Assembly (NCBI RefSeq): GCF_000445125.1
Contig: NZ_ATHL01000038.1
Span: 1 to 58,280 of the forward strand
Direction: 5' to 3'
DNA: 58,280 bases
DNA from: Novosphingobium lindaniclasticum LE124
GTDB lineage: Bacteria > Pseudomonadota > Alphaproteobacteria > Sphingomonadales > Sphingomonadaceae
Made by a program: the position numbers and the translations under genes. Of the stretch, positions 57,563 to 58,280 are shown piece after piece. The first letter of the stretch is position 1; every line of letters begins with the position of its first letter. The notes below the pieces were generated by a model that made no database searches, had not been told where the DNA came from, and saw only the letters and a list, made by a program, of their open reading frames with translations.

Positions 57563-58280
57563 TCACTGGACCTGGCTGAAATCGAGATCCTTGGCGGTAA
57601 AGACGCGGATCGGTTCGCCCTGGCGGACGCGAATGGTCGGGCCGACGGTGCCGCTCTGCTGAACCGCCGCCGCCGCCGCCGACTGCCCGCCGCCGATCAC
57701 GACGCTGGAGCCGCTGGTGGCGAGGGTCGATAGCCCGCCGACGACCGACAGCAGCATGGCCGAGCCGAAGCGTTCGAAGAAGTGGCTGTTGACCTTGCCG
57801 GGCAGGCCGGTTTCGCCGCCGAAGGCGATGGCGGGCGAGCCGAGGTTCACCGAGACGCCGTCCGGACGGATCAGGCGGCTCCAGATCACATAGGCGCGTT
57901 TCTGCCCGGCGGTGAGGCCGCTCTTGTATTGGCCGATCAGGCGCGAGGAGCGCGGGACCAGGGTACGCTTGCCGTCGAAGCTGCGCACGTCGGCCGAGAC
58001 GATGGCGCGCACGTACCCGGGGACGTCGGTGTCGATCGCGGTTTCCAGCACGGCGGGGATCAGCGTGCCCTGGGTGACGGTGGTGGCGGGATCGAAGGTG
58101 CGCGCGGCAGCGGCGGTGCTGCCGGTGCCGCCGATGCGCGCCGCGAAATCGTCATTGGGGTTGCCGCCCTTGGCCTCGCCTGCAGGACCGACCGCCGGGA
58201 TCGTCACCGCGTTGCCGCCCGCGTCGAAGACGACGGTGGGATTGGCGAAGGGATTGGCTTCCGGCGCAGGCGCGGCGCCG
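57563..58280 (-). CDS. virB10: VirB10, N-terminus beyond window
   Basis: C-terminal 238 codons of a T4SS core protein spanning both membranes; the frame stays open to the window end. TLIPAVLETAIDTDVPGYVRAIVSADVRSFDG, RSSRLIGQYKSGLTAGQKRAYVIWSR and FFERFGSAMLLSVVGG are typical VirB10/TrbI C-terminal motifs; the end IRVFTAKDLDFSQVQ is also typical. Upstream it runs through EANPFANPTVVFDAGG. Other virB genes presumably continue to the right. Confidence 0.92.
   Translation of the reverse strand, partial: GAAPAPEANPFANPTVVFDAGGNAVTIPAVGPAGEAKGGNPNDDFAARIGGTGSTAAAARTFDPATTVTQGTLIPAVLETAIDTDVPGYVRAIVSADVRSFDGKRTLVPRSSRLIGQYKSGLTAGQKRAYVIWSRLIRPDGVSVNLGSPAIAFGGETGLPGKVNSHFFERFGSAMLLSVVGGLSTLATSGSSVVIGGGQSAAAAAVQQSGTVGPTIRVRQGEPIRVFTAKDLDFSQVQ

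Overview
The window is high-GC chromosomal DNA, very probably from an alphaproteobacterium of the order Sphingomonadales (Novosphingobium/Sphingomonas type). I infer this from the serC-serA-hisZ-purA gene order, a serC leader RNA of the alphaproteobacterial kind, the small DUF1674 protein beside rsmB, the exopolysaccharide gene style, and intergenic palindromes of the 'cccggacttgatccggga' type. No whole IS element, prophage or CRISPR array is visible.

Positions 1-24599 form an exopolysaccharide (EPS) or surface-glycan locus. It opens with a GT4 glycosyltransferase (cut by the window edge) and a PL1-type lyase on the minus strand. Divergent from these, polymerase (Wzy), flippase (Wzx), GT4, Wzc-type co-polymerase/kinase and a short sugar-phosphate transferase run on the plus strand. 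A minus-strand operon follows (GT4, ATP-grasp ligase, HAD phosphatase), then a large GT-C-like membrane protein. Next is a tightly packed CDP-sugar operon: rfbF, rfbG, an RfbH-like PLP enzyme, a sugar C-methyltransferase, an SDR reductase and a GtrB-like GT2. A GtrA-like flippase lies in convergent overlap with the GT2. A sulfotransferase and an acyltransferase close the locus. My reading is that a Wzx/Wzy polymer is decorated with an unusual CDP-derived deoxysugar delivered by a Gtr-type lipid-linked route, and perhaps with sulfate, acyl and amide groups.

Positions 24600-38650 hold mostly independent genes: a Rap1a-like secreted protein, an Lrp/AsnC regulator divergent from a DMT exporter with clear inverted-repeat operators, a small HTH protein, tRNA-Lys, folK, N-carbamoylputrescine amidase, an exported methyltransferase, msrA, a PEP-CTERM choice-of-anchor-A protein, rsmB, an SdhAF4-like protein, a LysR/DoxX/DODA group in which DoxX is frameshifted, a GAF-GGDEF cyclase and an L,D-transpeptidase. 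purA, hisZ, serA and serC follow on the minus strand up to 43081, with promoter and leader.

Positions 43270-52260 are centred on a uronate (pectin/alginate type) catabolic regulon: hexuronate MFS transporter, MhpD-like hydratase, LacI regulator, kduI, kduD, kdgK and a Tat-exported carboxylesterase. Three matching LacI-type operators (core ACCGGT) tie the hydratase, the regulator and kduI together.

Positions 52260-58280 carry a DUF1294 protein, ppk, ppx and the end of a type IV secretion cluster (virB11 and a partial virB10). At least five copies of one composite palindromic repeat, plus one copy of a second family, sit between genes across the window.
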